From assembly GCF_024347095.1 (NCBI RefSeq), contig NZ_AP024903.1, positions 2,852,001-2,916,000 of the forward strand: 64,000 bases of DNA, given 5' to 3'. Position numbers and translations under genes: made by a program. The DNA is from Vibrio rhizosphaerae (GTDB lineage: Bacteria; Pseudomonadota; Gammaproteobacteria; Enterobacterales; Vibrionaceae). Each line of letters starts with the position of its first letter. The stretch's first letter is position 1. The notes below the pieces were generated by a model. That model searched no databases, was not told where the DNA came from, and saw only the letters and a program-made list of their open reading frames with translations. This document shows positions 17,855-26,084 of the stretch, piece after piece.

Positions 17855-19393
17855 ATGATGAGACGCGTTCGGATCACACGCATTATTTGGGTGCCATCGG
17901 GTTATCATATTGTCCGCCGCCCCGCGAGCCGTTCATCGCAGCAACACTCACCCCCCAAAACTCCGGCCTCGGCCCATGTCGCATCGAAACCGCCACAATT
18001 GACCGAATCAATGGCTCAATCACCCCGGCAAGAGATAGCGTCGCAGGAGACGCCGTCCTTGGTCAATCCGCCTGAAGCGCTAGACGTACTTGCTGGAGTG
18101 CCAGAAACAGAGGCACCAGAAACAGAGGATCGGACGACACCATCCGATCCGGAGCCGGGCGAGATTGCTTCATTTCCCGACCAATGTAATCCCTATCAGG
18201 ATTTTTTACAGAGCTTACCCCACTATTTGCACTCGATGCCGGCTGAAACTTTTGTCACCAATGCCCCCGTGGAGCCGCCCCCCTCATCACCGCAAACATC
18301 GTGTTTACCCGGGCAGCGCGTCCCTGTCGCGCCGCCGCTCGTTCCTCACTTAATCGATCGCCCGAGAGCCCCTCATATCTCTCCGCCACCCGAGGCAGAG
18401 CATAATTCAAACGATAATCATGAGGATGACGATGAAGCACATCATCCTTTGACCGAACATGCGTGGCTCATCCCGCATCTACGCCAGCTGACTGGTATCC
18501 GTCATATGCTGCGGGCATCCGCGGCTCTCAACCCGGCACCATTACCACCAACGACCCGGATTTCACCGACACTGACCCATACAACTTCATCAGAAAACAG
18601 TCATACCCCATTCATTCAGCCAAGTTCTTCACCAACTGAACCTTTAGAATCACCTTGTCATGACTCAACTTGGAGAAAGAGAATGAGACAATTGCTATTT
18701 CGCTTATGTCAAGCCGCTGATGGCCGCCACTTTGCTTTCCTCACTGATCAGCCGGACGTAGAGGACCTCTTCGACAACGGCTACAAAGTTGCTTATAAAA
18801 ACCGCGACCGGTCAACCGGTGACGGGATGCTGGCGCGCTGGAGAAAAGCCTACTCGGTCAAATCAGCCACTTACCAGCAGTTACCAGAGCAAGACGGTTT
18901 GCCGGACGGGGTGCAAAATGCCTTCGATACCATGATCCGCAACTTAATTCCCGGGGTTGATGTATTCTTCTGTGACTATAACTTAGCCATTGAAGCGGAT
19001 TTGCCCATCTGTAATCACATGATGGAACAATACCGTTCGACCGACTTTGTACTGTTTTCCTGCGAAGAATTGATCGGCAACGATCCCACCACACAACCTT
19101 ACATGGTTTCTTATGCTGCCCCGCGTTATCAGGATGGCGGAAACACCAGCAGCCAGCATCGAATTTACTGCAAAACCGACGCCTTTGCTTTTTGTCAGTC
19201 GATCCATGCCATTGTGGTTCAACAAGAAAAAGATGCCCTGAGCGGCGGACATATTCGCACCGAAGTGGATACCTATATCGGTGAGCCGCCGGTGGAAGCT
19301 GCGGTAGCCGAGCAGGTGATCAATCGGTTTGTCGAGGCTTTGCCACAATACAATAGCTCAGTCAAAGCGCTGAAGGCGCCGCAGACAGAATAA
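17855..19393 (+). CDS. Pro-rich protein with possible receiver-like C-terminal domain
   Basis: 512 residues; an ideal AGGAGG precedes the double ATG (17855 or 17858). Residues about 20-265 are low-complexity, rich in Pro, Ser and Thr, with acidic patches (NDNHEDDDEAHH). The C-terminal about 230 residues form a folded domain starting at WRKRMRQLLFRLCQAADGRHF. Its order DVFFCDYNL, DFVLFSCEEL and HRIYCKTDAF resembles the Asp / Ser-Thr / Lys sites of a CheY-like receiver, with an insertion near the start. This is a hand-made resemblance only. Same direction and close spacing with neighbours suggest an operon. Confidence 0.6.
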   Translation: MMRRVRITRIIWVPSGYHIVRRPASRSSQQHSPPKTPASAHVASKPPQLTESMAQSPRQEIASQETPSLVNPPEALDVLAGVPETEAPETEDRTTPSDPEPGEIASFPDQCNPYQDFLQSLPHYLHSMPAETFVTNAPVEPPPSSPQTSCLPGQRVPVAPPLVPHLIDRPRAPHISPPPEAEHNSNDNHEDDDEAHHPLTEHAWLIPHLRQLTGIRHMLRASAALNPAPLPPTTRISPTLTHTTSSENSHTPFIQPSSSPTEPLESPCHDSTWRKRMRQLLFRLCQAADGRHFAFLTDQPDVEDLFDNGYKVAYKNRDRSTGDGMLARWRKAYSVKSATYQQLPEQDGLPDGVQNAFDTMIRNLIPGVDVFFCDYNLAIEADLPICNHMMEQYRSTDFVLFSCEELIGNDPTTQPYMVSYAAPRYQDGGNTSSQHRIYCKTDAFAFCQSIHAIVVQQEKDALSGGHIRTEVDTYIGEPPVEAAVAEQVINRFVEALPQYNSSVKALKAPQTE

Positions 19394-19407
19394 GTTCTGG
19401 AGGTGGT

Positions 19408-20409
19408 ATGAAAACAGAACGATTATATTCAGGACAATTGCATTCGAAACAACAGCATCCGAAACAATTGCATGCCAAACAACTGTATTATGCGGCCTTA
19501 AGTGCCGCATTAATGGCAAAGGCTGAACCTGCACTCGCCCAACAACTGGGCTATCAACTTGCCTACCTCACCGCCGACGCGGAGCGGTTTGGCTACCCGG
19601 CAATCTCCCCGTCCGGTGCTCCGGTGGCGGAGAAACACCCCGTCAACGAGCCCCCCCGGACACCGCAAGCACATGATTCACGTCTGTCTTCGTTACAGGC
19701 TCATCAAGTATTTGCTCCGCAGGATCCCCCCCGCCAGCACCCGGCGCAACGCTGGCCGATTAATCCGCTCAACCACGTCGACTGGCTCGCTGGTGGTCGC
19801 CTGAATGAACGTTGGCTCAAACAACAAAAATTTTCCACAGGCGGACAACCGGGCACGACCACACACAAATCTGCCCGGGTACCTCATCCCGTCCCACCAT
19901 CGGCTTCTCCCGCAGACGAAGCACGAATTTTCAATCGCATCAATGATGCCATCATGCGGGCACTGGTTCAGTCGGATCCCGATGCGCAGCGTAAATTTGC
20001 CGTGGCGCTGTTTGCGTGCATCTGTCATCACCGCTGGCCTGCGCCTGACGCTGAACGAGAAATCTACTGGCTGATCATGCATTCGGTTCGCTGCTATCTG
20101 TACGGTACCCGACTTCAATGGGGCAAGACGTTTGCCGCCAGTACCGAGGCCAGACAACAGCGCAACCCCATGTATCGGATCGTGTCAGAGTTCCTCAATC
20201 ATCCTCAGCCAGAACGCGTACAAATCGCACTCAAACAAGTGATGATGCAACTGGGTCAACTGCCGCCGATTCTTCAGGCCCAATGTTTAGCGCTCGGGAT
20301 TGTTTACCGGGATCCTCACGCTCCGGCAACCGACCAGTGTTCTGCTTTGTATGATGCCCTCAATCCACCGGCATTGGATCACGCGGTGACATGGTTTTGG
20401 AATGAATGA
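19408..20409 (+). CDS. hypothetical protein with His/Lys/Gln repeats
   Basis: 333 residues, TGGAGG ribosome site, 14 bp after the preceding gene. The N-terminus contains short repeats (GQLHSKQQHPKQLHAKQLYY). After a Pro-rich linker (about 70-170) comes a helical C-terminal domain with DAIMRALVQSDPDAQRKFAV and WPAPDAEREIYWLIMHSV. No recognisable family or catalytic motif. The 16.9-20.4 kb genes may act together with the R-body genes nearby, but that rests on proximity alone. Confidence 0.58.
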   Translation: MKTERLYSGQLHSKQQHPKQLHAKQLYYAALSAALMAKAEPALAQQLGYQLAYLTADAERFGYPAISPSGAPVAEKHPVNEPPRTPQAHDSRLSSLQAHQVFAPQDPPRQHPAQRWPINPLNHVDWLAGGRLNERWLKQQKFSTGGQPGTTTHKSARVPHPVPPSASPADEARIFNRINDAIMRALVQSDPDAQRKFAVALFACICHHRWPAPDAEREIYWLIMHSVRCYLYGTRLQWGKTFAASTEARQQRNPMYRIVSEFLNHPQPERVQIALKQVMMQLGQLPPILQAQCLALGIVYRDPHAPATDQCSALYDALNPPALDHAVTWFWNE

Positions 20410-20439
20410 GTCATGGGTGGGGTTATATTTCACGTCATC

Positions 20440-21127
20440 TTTGGGAGCCGGTGGCTGGCAAGGATAAAACTTGTGATGCCGGTGTTTGGGACGCTATCAC
20501 TTACCTCGATTTCATCAACATCTCCGAAAGCGCCCCAGATACTTTTTTATGGCCAAAAAAGTATCCAAAAATGCCCAGAGTTTGGGTTCAGCGCACCGAA
20601 TCTGGGGCGGATTGATTCGCATCCTGCTCAGGCAATCCTGAAAATTCATCCTTGAATTTTCCCCCTGAGCGCATCGATCAATTTGGCTTCGCTTTAAAAA
20701 TGTTTCACTGCTCGCAAATCCACGACTCAACCAAGAAAACCATTTCGGGCGAAGGGTTAGGCTTTTCCGGGCAGGACGTCCGTAAAAGCCGGTTCTGGAC
20801 AACGTGCGACGCCGTCAAACTTGGGAGCCGATGGCTGGAAAGTAAAACTTGTGATGCCGGTGTTTGGGACGCTATCACTTACCTCGATTTCATCAACATC
20901 TCCGAAAGCGCCCCAGATACTTTTTTATGGCCAAAAAAGTATCCAAAAATGCCCAGAGTTTGGGTTCAGCGCACCGAATCAGGGGCGGATTGATTCGCAT
21001 CCTGCTCAGGCAATCCTGAAAATTCATCCTTGAATTTTCCCCCTGAGCGCATCGATCAGTTTGGCTTCGCTTTAAAAATGTTTCACGACACGCCAATCAA
21101 CCACCCAACCAAGAAAACCATTTCGGG
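20440..21127. repeat. two direct copies of a ~310-bp non-coding element (378-bp period)
   Basis: Copy 1 is about 20440-20750 and copy 2 about 20820-21127. For example TTGTGATGCCGGTGTTTGG begins at 20471 and again at 20849. The copies are nearly identical in the middle and differ at their right flank (CACTGCTCGCAAATCC versus CACGACACGCCAATCA). Each contains an imperfect palindrome around ACTTTTTTATGGCCAAAAAAGT and an inverted GGATTGATTCGC region. Short reading frames inside look incidental. I see no transposase or clean terminal repeats. Probably a dispersed intergenic repeat duplicated locally. Confidence 0.75.
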
Positions 21128-21139
21128 AGAATGAATACA

Positions 21140-21796
21140 TTAACTACCTATATTCGAGCTCTGGAACAGAATATACGCATCGTGGACACCTTGTATGAAC
21201 ATTTGGGCAGCAATGATGGTGAGAATCAGGCCCATTAATCGGGTGGTAATACTGATGCCCGATTCGCCAATTTTTTCAACTAATTTGGCACCATACAAAA
21301 AGCACACGAAAGTAATCAGACACAGTAAAGCAAATGAAATAATCGTGATAATGATATGCAGCATTTGTCCGGATGCGGAGTAGTTCATCGCGGTAGCAAT
21401 CGTACCGGGCCCGGCCAGAATCGGCAAAGCCAAAGGCGAAATTGCAATATCTCTGTCGTCATCATCGGCAGTCGTTTCTGTATCTGAGTGCGAGTGAAGC
21501 TTGGAAGCACTCCCATGTAGCATATTATAACCGACGATAAAGACTAAAATACCGCCAGAAAGTCTTAAGGCAGGTAAGGTAATCCCAAACACTTCAAAGA
21601 TACCTTTTCCCAGCAGACAGAATGCGGTAATGATGATAAAAGCAGTCAGTAGCGCTTTAATGGTCGTGTTTTTTCGCTGTTGCTGATTTTGGTTCGCGGT
21701 CATGCCGATGAATACTGCGGTATTGGCAATAGGATTCATCATGGCAAAAAATCCCATAAAAACAGTAATCGCCATGGTCGTGATATCGTGCATCAT
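21140..21796 (-). CDS. MarC/NAAT family membrane protein
   Basis: 218 residues with six hydrophobic segments. MarC family hallmarks: TVFMGFFAMMNPIANTAVFIG near the start, LRLSGGILVFIVGYNML, then PLALPILAGPGTIATAM and LILTIIAAQMFIQGV near the end. A His/Asp-rich cytoplasmic loop (SHSDTETTADDDD) separates the halves. The family is a set of inner-membrane proteins of uncertain function, sometimes annotated as antibiotic-resistance or amino-acid-export related. Leftward single gene, ending 13 bp from the duplicated element. Confidence 0.85.
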   Translation of the reverse strand: MMHDITTMAITVFMGFFAMMNPIANTAVFIGMTANQNQQQRKNTTIKALLTAFIIITAFCLLGKGIFEVFGITLPALRLSGGILVFIVGYNMLHGSASKLHSHSDTETTADDDDRDIAISPLALPILAGPGTIATAMNYSASGQMLHIIITIISFALLCLITFVCFLYGAKLVEKIGESGISITTRLMGLILTIIAAQMFIQGVHDAYILFQSSNIGS

Positions 21797-22013
21797 AAGA
21801 AAGGCCTGTTATCTGATTGAGTCAGAATTAGTTACCATGTTTTATAGCGATGTGTCTATCCATACATCAACTTTGTCGCAAGATATATTACTGACACATC
21901 ATTATATTTGGGGCCGAGAAAATGAAAAACACCGAGATCTGCCCACCCCAATCACTTACAGTCCCCATGTACACCATAACATCACTGATGAATCCATCCT
22001 GTAAGGAGCACCG

Positions 22014-22619
22014 ATGAATGCCCAACAACTGCTCGGATTCTTTGCCGAACACTATGATTTTCAGCGTGCCAATCAGTATCTTGCCGATCCCGAAATCCGC
22101 GCCTTCGCCAAATCCTGGCTGACGGTCGAACTGGGGCAAACGCTGATACAACACGCGCCGGATGCCCGGCTTGCCTATACACCACGCTATGCTGACCATG
22201 AGAATTACCTCCATTACCGGGAAAAGAACGATCAGATTGACGAGTGCAGTAAACGGCAGGCCTCTTACGCTGATTTCAGTATCGAGCAAGCACAAAAATC
22301 AGTCTGGTATGAAGTTTTTTTCATCCACGAGCAGCAGTTTCGCCTTGCCCGGGAACGGCAGAAAATGCACATGAACATGGCACGGGTCGCCGCTTTTCAG
22401 CGCTGTCTGCAAGGGGATCAGGTCTGTTTACTCAGTGTGTTATGGGGTGCGTTTGATACCCGGGATGCCGCTTTGCTGGCTGAGTTTGATCATCCGTCAC
22501 GCTGTAGCTATGCTCTGGATTCGCTGCGTCAGGGAAGCGGCCGGATTTCCCGGCTCTGTCAGATTGATAAAAAAGCCAAACCGAGGTTGATTCTGGCAGC
22601 TTATCTGCCAACGGCATAA
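22014..22619 (+). CDS. hypothetical cytoplasmic protein
   Basis: 201 residues, AAGGAG upstream. Mixed helical protein (MNAQQLLGFFAEHYDFQRANQYLAD) with a Cys-containing C-terminus (AFQRCLQGDQVCLLSVLWG). No signal peptide or recognised domain. Convergent with the R-body gene run, whose last gene ends 73 bp away; divergent from the MarC gene. Confidence 0.6.
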   Translation: MNAQQLLGFFAEHYDFQRANQYLADPEIRAFAKSWLTVELGQTLIQHAPDARLAYTPRYADHENYLHYREKNDQIDECSKRQASYADFSIEQAQKSVWYEVFFIHEQQFRLARERQKMHMNMARVAAFQRCLQGDQVCLLSVLWGAFDTRDAALLAEFDHPSRCSYALDSLRQGSGRISRLCQIDKKAKPRLILAAYLPTA

Positions 22620-22692
22620 CATGCCAAAGCCAGGACCGATGCGCGCCAACGCTCGATATCCATCCATATCGCCGAAAAGAATCGACGCGGCT

Positions 22693-22959
22693 TTAATCAA
22701 ATTTCTTCGCCACTTCTGCCGCCTTACTCCCCAGCTCAGAAAAATTGGCCGTCCCCTTTTCCATAATTTGCTGGGCTTGTTCAATCACCTTGATATATTT
22801 TTCATCCCCCGTCGCTAACAGCTGTGACAAGGCGACCCCAATGGCTGTGGTACTGATGGTATTCAGGTTACGGAGATTATCGACAGCATCCTGAACGGCA
22901 ATCGCCGTTGACTGTGCAACGGACTGTTGGGCCTTTTCAGTGGTTGATCCTTTCGACAT
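22693..22959 (-). CDS. R-body locus small protein, 'NTxSTTAIG' family, copy 1
   Basis: 88 residues, last gene of the leftward R-body run. Core: SVAQSTAIAVQDAVDNLRNL, NTISTTAIGVALSQLLATGD, then IIEKGT-like helix (VIEQAQQIMEKGTANFSELG). It is a paralog of 24452-24745, which shares SVAQSTALAxxDATDNLRNL and NTLSTTAIGTALSQMLETGD. No signal peptide. Its role in R-body assembly or extension is inferred from position only. Confidence 0.7.
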   Translation of the reverse strand: MSKGSTTEKAQQSVAQSTAIAVQDAVDNLRNLNTISTTAIGVALSQLLATGDEKYIKVIEQAQQIMEKGTANFSELGSKAAEVAKKFD

Positions 22960-23026
22960 GGTTCCTCATCAAAGCATCGCGCTGAATTCAGATGGCGTGT
23001 CAAACGGCGACGTGATTCGTCATCAC

Positions 23027-23212
23027 TTAGCCTTGCTGTAAAATCAGGGCACAAGCGGTGGATGTGGCAGCATTACTGACAGCCTGCATCCCCTGTTGAA
23101 TCGTGACAGCATTTTGCATATGCAGCCCCATCGTATCGGACATGGCTGATTCAGTCAGTTGATTGATCATCTCATCGACCTGCTCCAGATCGGTATTTTC
23201 CTGCTTTGCCAT
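23027..23212 (-). CDS. R-body locus small protein, 'DTxGLxMxNA' family, short copy
   Basis: 61 residues: MAKQENTDLEQVDEMINQL, then SDTMGLHMQNAVTIQQGMQA and NAATSTACALILQQG. Residues 24-61 line up with the middle of the 144-residue protein at 23877-24311 (ADTLGLSMYNAITSQQQSQM ... TNACARLLQ). The alternation of small Ala/Thr/Gln-rich helices resembles RebB-type subunits without being one. Member of the leftward run. Confidence 0.65.
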   Translation of the reverse strand: MAKQENTDLEQVDEMINQLTESAMSDTMGLHMQNAVTIQQGMQAVSNAATSTACALILQQG

Positions 23213-23341
23213 GATCGTGTTCTCCGTGAATGAAAGGGAAGCTGAGGATTAAAAGCGGGGACTATGGTTTAAGGGGGATCGCCATTCACAGCGCTTGATT
23301 TGAATGGCTTTGCCCCTTGCCAGATGACCAATCCCGAGCTA

Positions 23342-23608
23342 TTAATCTTTTTCGACAATATCTTCGGCCGCCCGGCCTAAGACCGCCGTGCCGATAGCCG
23401 TCAGTGAGTTAATCCCCTGCACCGTCGCTGACTGCATGGTAATCCCCGCCTGTTGCTGGGCCGATGTGGCATTATGGTTGAGATTCGACATCGCCAGACT
23501 CATTGCAGTATAGAGATTGCCCATCGCATTGGCTGGGGAACTCGCCAGTACCTGCGTATTGGTCTGAGTGACTGCGTCGGTAATTTGTTCATTCACTTTT
23601 TTAGACAT
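23342..23608 (-). CDS. RebB-family R-body protein
   Basis: 88 residues. RebB signature: VNEQITDAVTQTNTQVL, PANAMGNLYTAMSLAMSNL, NHNATSAQQQAGITMQSATV and QGINSLTAIGTAVLGRAAED. R-bodies are insoluble protein ribbons, first known from Caedibacter, made of such small subunits; they unroll and can rupture membranes. This is the most divergent of the full-length copies in the window. Leftward, 11 bp before the coiled-coil gene in transcription order terms. Confidence 0.88.
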   Translation of the reverse strand: MSKKVNEQITDAVTQTNTQVLASSPANAMGNLYTAMSLAMSNLNHNATSAQQQAGITMQSATVQGINSLTAIGTAVLGRAAEDIVEKD

Positions 23609-23619
23609 AATTTCCTCGT

Positions 23620-23880
23620 TTATGCGTGTTGTTCAGGCAATACCTGTTGAAGCTGTTGATTGATTTTTTGCATTTCCTGCTCGATCTGGGTGTGAACATC
23701 CTCAAACATCTGGTTCACTTCCTGATGAACCTTTTGAATATTTTCGTCCATCTCTAATGACTGAAACTGCTCCTGATTCTGACGGACCATATGCTGAATG
23801 GCTTGCATCTGGTTTTCCGTGGTTTGCTGAATCTGGTTCAGGCGCTGCTCGATATTGGTCGACGATGCTTGCTCACTCAT
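23620..23880 (-). CDS. coiled-coil protein of R-body locus
   Basis: 86 residues, nearly all Gln/Glu with heptad hydrophobics: EQRLNQIQQTTENQMQAIQ, then FEDVHTQIEQEMQKINQQLQ. Strong coiled-coil prediction by eye. Its ATG overlaps the stop codon of the upstream 144-residue gene (ATGA), implying translational coupling. Could cap, nucleate or chaperone R-body ribbons (inference). Confidence 0.7.
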   Translation of the reverse strand: MSEQASSTNIEQRLNQIQQTTENQMQAIQHMVRQNQEQFQSLEMDENIQKVHQEVNQMFEDVHTQIEQEMQKINQQLQQVLPEQHA

Positions 23881-24311
23881 TCTGCTGTTTCCTCCGGCTG
23901 TTGTTTATTCCGTTTTAAAAACTTGAATAAGTTAAATCGTTTGGGTTGTTTGATATCCACGGTCGCCGAGTCTGAGTCATTCGCATCCGGGGATAAACGA
24001 TCCGAACCATCCACAAAAATGGCAGGCTCTACATCCGACTCTTTTCGGGATGACGCAGGCGTAAGCGGGGTCTGCGTTTGTAATAGCCGGGCACAAGCAT
24101 TGGTCACTGACGCTGCGGTTGTCATTTGCGACTGTTGCTGGCTGGTGATTGCGTTATACATCGACAGCCCTAACGTATCTGCCAATGTGGTTTCTAACAG
24201 GCTGGTCGGCTGGGCCGTATAAGCCTGCAAGGTATTAAAATGTTCAATCGTCTGCTGTGGCAACTCTTGCCGTGATTCATTTTCATAGCGGGGATTCTGC
24301 TCTTGCATCAT
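23877..24311 (-). CDS. R-body locus protein, 'DTxGLxMxNA' family, long copy
   Basis: 144 residues from the ATG at 24311, set by AAGGAG five bases upstream; a GTG two codons earlier is less likely. Gln/Glu-rich N-terminus, core SLLETTLADTLGLSMYNAIT and TNACARLLQTQTPLTP, an acidic linker (DANDSDSATVD), and a basic C-terminus (KFLKRNKQQPEE). The core is shared with the 61-residue protein at 23027-23212. Translationally coupled to the next gene. Confidence 0.68.
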   Translation of the reverse strand: MMQEQNPRYENESRQELPQQTIEHFNTLQAYTAQPTSLLETTLADTLGLSMYNAITSQQQSQMTTAASVTNACARLLQTQTPLTPASSRKESDVEPAIFVDGSDRLSPDANDSDSATVDIKQPKRFNLFKFLKRNKQQPEETAE

Positions 24312-24451
24312 CGTCACTCCTTGATTATTGCTGATGATCCTGATATCCGCCGCTGCAGATCAAAGATCATGGTTGGATTCGATCAGGATCGATCATTCAT
24401 CTCTCTTGCTTCACAACGCTTTCATCCGGGCTCGTCATCTCGGCACAGCGA

Positions 24452-24745
24452 TTATTTGGAAGCGTCGTACAGCACAGTGGCAATTTTTTCCCCGACGACA
24501 CCAAAGTTATCCGCACCATTGGTCACGACTTTTTGGGCCTGTTCAATGATATGGGCATACTTTAAATCACCGGTTTCTAACATCTGGCTCAATGCCGTGC
24601 CAATGGCTGTGGTACTGAGCGTATTGAGATTACGCAAGTTGTCTGTCGCATCCGATAATGCCAGCGCAGTCGATTGAGCAACCGACTGAAATGCCGAGTT
24701 AAATGCACTTTGATCCGGCTCAGGAGGACGTAAGGTATCTTTCAT
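24452..24745 (-). CDS. R-body locus small protein, 'NTxSTTAIG' family, copy 2
   Basis: 97 residues with an AGGAG site. Core SVAQSTALALSDATDNLRNL, NTLSTTAIGTALSQMLETGD, then HIIEQAQKVVTNGADNFGVV. Clear paralog of 22693-22959. The two copies flank the 23-24.3 kb genes, suggesting an ancestral block duplication in which each block carried this family, the 'DTxGL' family and RebB. Confidence 0.7.
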   Translation of the reverse strand: MKDTLRPPEPDQSAFNSAFQSVAQSTALALSDATDNLRNLNTLSTTAIGTALSQMLETGDLKYAHIIEQAQKVVTNGADNFGVVGEKIATVLYDASK

Positions 24746-24804
24746 CTGATGCTCCTTTTAAGACCCTTTGCCGGACCAGCCGACAAAGGGAATGAAAGCA
24801 CTGA

Positions 24805-25065
24805 TTAATCTTTCTCAATAATGCCTTCAGCACTACGGCCAACGACCGAGCCACCGATAGACATCAAGGAGTTAACCCCCTGCACGGTAGCGGCCTGCAT
24901 CGTAATTTGCGCTTGCTGCTGGGCAGCCGTTGCATTATGAGCAGCCGTACCAAGGGCTTGACCGGTGGACATCAGTAAGTTGCCCATTGCCATAGCTGGC
25001 GTTTCACCGACGACTTTTGTATTGACTTGTGTGACGGAGTCTGTCACCTGTTCATTCACTGGCAT
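24805..25065 (-). CDS. RebB-family R-body protein
   Basis: 86 residues: MPVNEQVTDSVTQVNTKVV, ETPAMAMGNLLMSTGQALG, AAHNATAAQQQAQITMQAAT and VQGVNSLMSIGGSVVGRSAE. By hand count it differs from the neighbour at 25156-25416 at about 10 of 86 positions, so the two are recent duplicates. Strong AAGGA site. R-body structural subunit by family. Confidence 0.92.
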   Translation of the reverse strand: MPVNEQVTDSVTQVNTKVVGETPAMAMGNLLMSTGQALGTAAHNATAAQQQAQITMQAATVQGVNSLMSIGGSVVGRSAEGIIEKD

Positions 25066-25155
25066 TGTGATTTCCTTTTACGAGTTAATTAATGAAATGG
25101 TGTCCTGCTCACGTCACTTCGGATGTCAGACAGGACGCATTAATACCGACTGGCA

Positions 25156-25416
25156 TTAACCTTTTTCAATGATGCCTTCAGCACCCCGTCCAATGACGGA
25201 AGAACCGATTGCCATCAAAGAGTTGACACCCTGCACTGTTGCAGCTTGCATGGTAATTTGTGCCTGTTGCTGTGCTGCTGTCGCATTATGGGCGGCATTG
25301 CTCAAGGCATGGCTGGTTGACATCAGCAAGTTGCCCATCGCCATTGCGGGAGTTTCCCCGACAACTTTTGTATTCACCTGCGTGACTGAATCGGTGATTT
25401 GTTCATTTACTGGCAT
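25156..25416 (-). CDS. RebB-family R-body protein
   Basis: 86 residues, the near twin of 24805-25065. It keeps the same AAHNATAAQQQAQITMQAAT core; changes cluster at the GQALGT/SHALSN stretch and the C-terminus. AGGAG site six bases before the ATG. Likely a major ribbon subunit together with its twin. Confidence 0.92.
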   Translation of the reverse strand: MPVNEQITDSVTQVNTKVVGETPAMAMGNLLMSTSHALSNAAHNATAAQQQAQITMQAATVQGVNSLMAIGSSVIGRGAEGIIEKG

Positions 25417-25438
25417 AATATTCTCCTACGTTCACGTA

Positions 25439-25714
25439 TTAGCTTTTACTGCTCTTACTCGGTTCTAGAATCAGCTCAACACTCCGGCCAACGATCGCAC
25501 TGCCGGTACTGAGCAGTGAATTGACCCCTTGAACTGTTGCGGTCTGGTGGACCAGCGTTGCCTGCTGGTTTGCACTCACACTGCTGTGCGCGGTAAGCCC
25601 CATCGCGTGGCTGGTGGAAATCAACAGATTCCCGGTCGCCGCTGCCGGTGTACTACCAACGGCTTCCGTGTTGACTTGGGTTACAGAATCGGTAACCGCA
25701 TCATTTACTGGCAT
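25439..25714 (-). CDS. RebB-family R-body protein, variant
   Basis: 91 residues from the ATG at 25714 (MPVNDAVTDSVTQVNTEAVG), set by AGAGGAG; an upstream ATG would add 15 residues out of family. Core MGLTAHSSVSANQQATLVHQ and TATVQGVNSLLSTGSAIVGR. The AAHNATAAQQQ core of its neighbours is replaced by TAHSSVSANQQ, and the C-terminus is EPSKSSKS instead of EKD/EKG. Likely a specialised or minor subunit. Confidence 0.88.
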   Translation of the reverse strand: MPVNDAVTDSVTQVNTEAVGSTPAAATGNLLISTSHAMGLTAHSSVSANQQATLVHQTATVQGVNSLLSTGSAIVGRSVELILEPSKSSKS

Positions 25715-25765
25715 AGATATGCTCCTCTTAGTCATGAAAGATGACGATTCATCTTTCAAAGCCGG

Positions 25766-25972
25766 TCAGGATGACGAACTTTTCAGTGCAATGGCGTAAA
25801 TCAAACTCGAACTCAATGCCGTGTTAGTCACGACAATGGTCTGTATCTGCTGCTGGACCTGAGTCGCATTTTCTGCGGCCCGACCAAGTGAGGCGGCAAC
25901 CAGATTCATTTGCGTGTTTCGTGAAACCTTGGGTGTCAATTCGCTTAACAACTTCTGAACATCAATTTCCAT
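25766..25972 (-). CDS. short RebB-like protein, first structural gene of the run
   Basis: 68 residues: MEIDVQKLLSELTPKVSRNT, NLVAASLGRAAENATQVQQQ, then IQTIVVTNTALSSSLIYAIA. The 'AxSLGxAAxNATxxQQQ' segment matches the centre of the RebB core, but the VTDxVTQxN start is missing, so it is a shortened or diverged family member. First gene after the regulator, AGGAAG upstream. Confidence 0.7.
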   Translation of the reverse strand: MEIDVQKLLSELTPKVSRNTQMNLVAASLGRAAENATQVQQQIQTIVVTNTALSSSLIYAIALKSSSS

Positions 25973-26019
25973 CTTCCGGCTTCCTGCGCCATCCTGTGAC
26001 TGAGTTTCATATTAGGATG

Positions 26020-26042
26020 AAGCCAATTGGATAACTTGGCTT
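26020..26042. promoter_or_regulatory. inverted repeat in the R-body promoter region
   Basis: AAGCCAA - 9 bases - TTGGCTT, a perfect 7-bp inverted repeat in the 112 bp between the regulator gene and the first Reb gene. No T-run follows on either strand, so a protein-binding site (perhaps for the AraC-type domain of the neighbour) is more likely than a terminator. A TAATAT hexamer follows it on the minus strand and could be a -10. Confidence 0.4.
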
Positions 26043-26084
26043 AACGGATGAATAATCACGGCTTATCCGGCAATAAAGCGGTGA

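Noticed and set aside
20440..21127. Several short frames inside the duplicated element on both strands
   Set aside because: They repeat because the DNA repeats, lack ribosome sites and have no protein-like composition.
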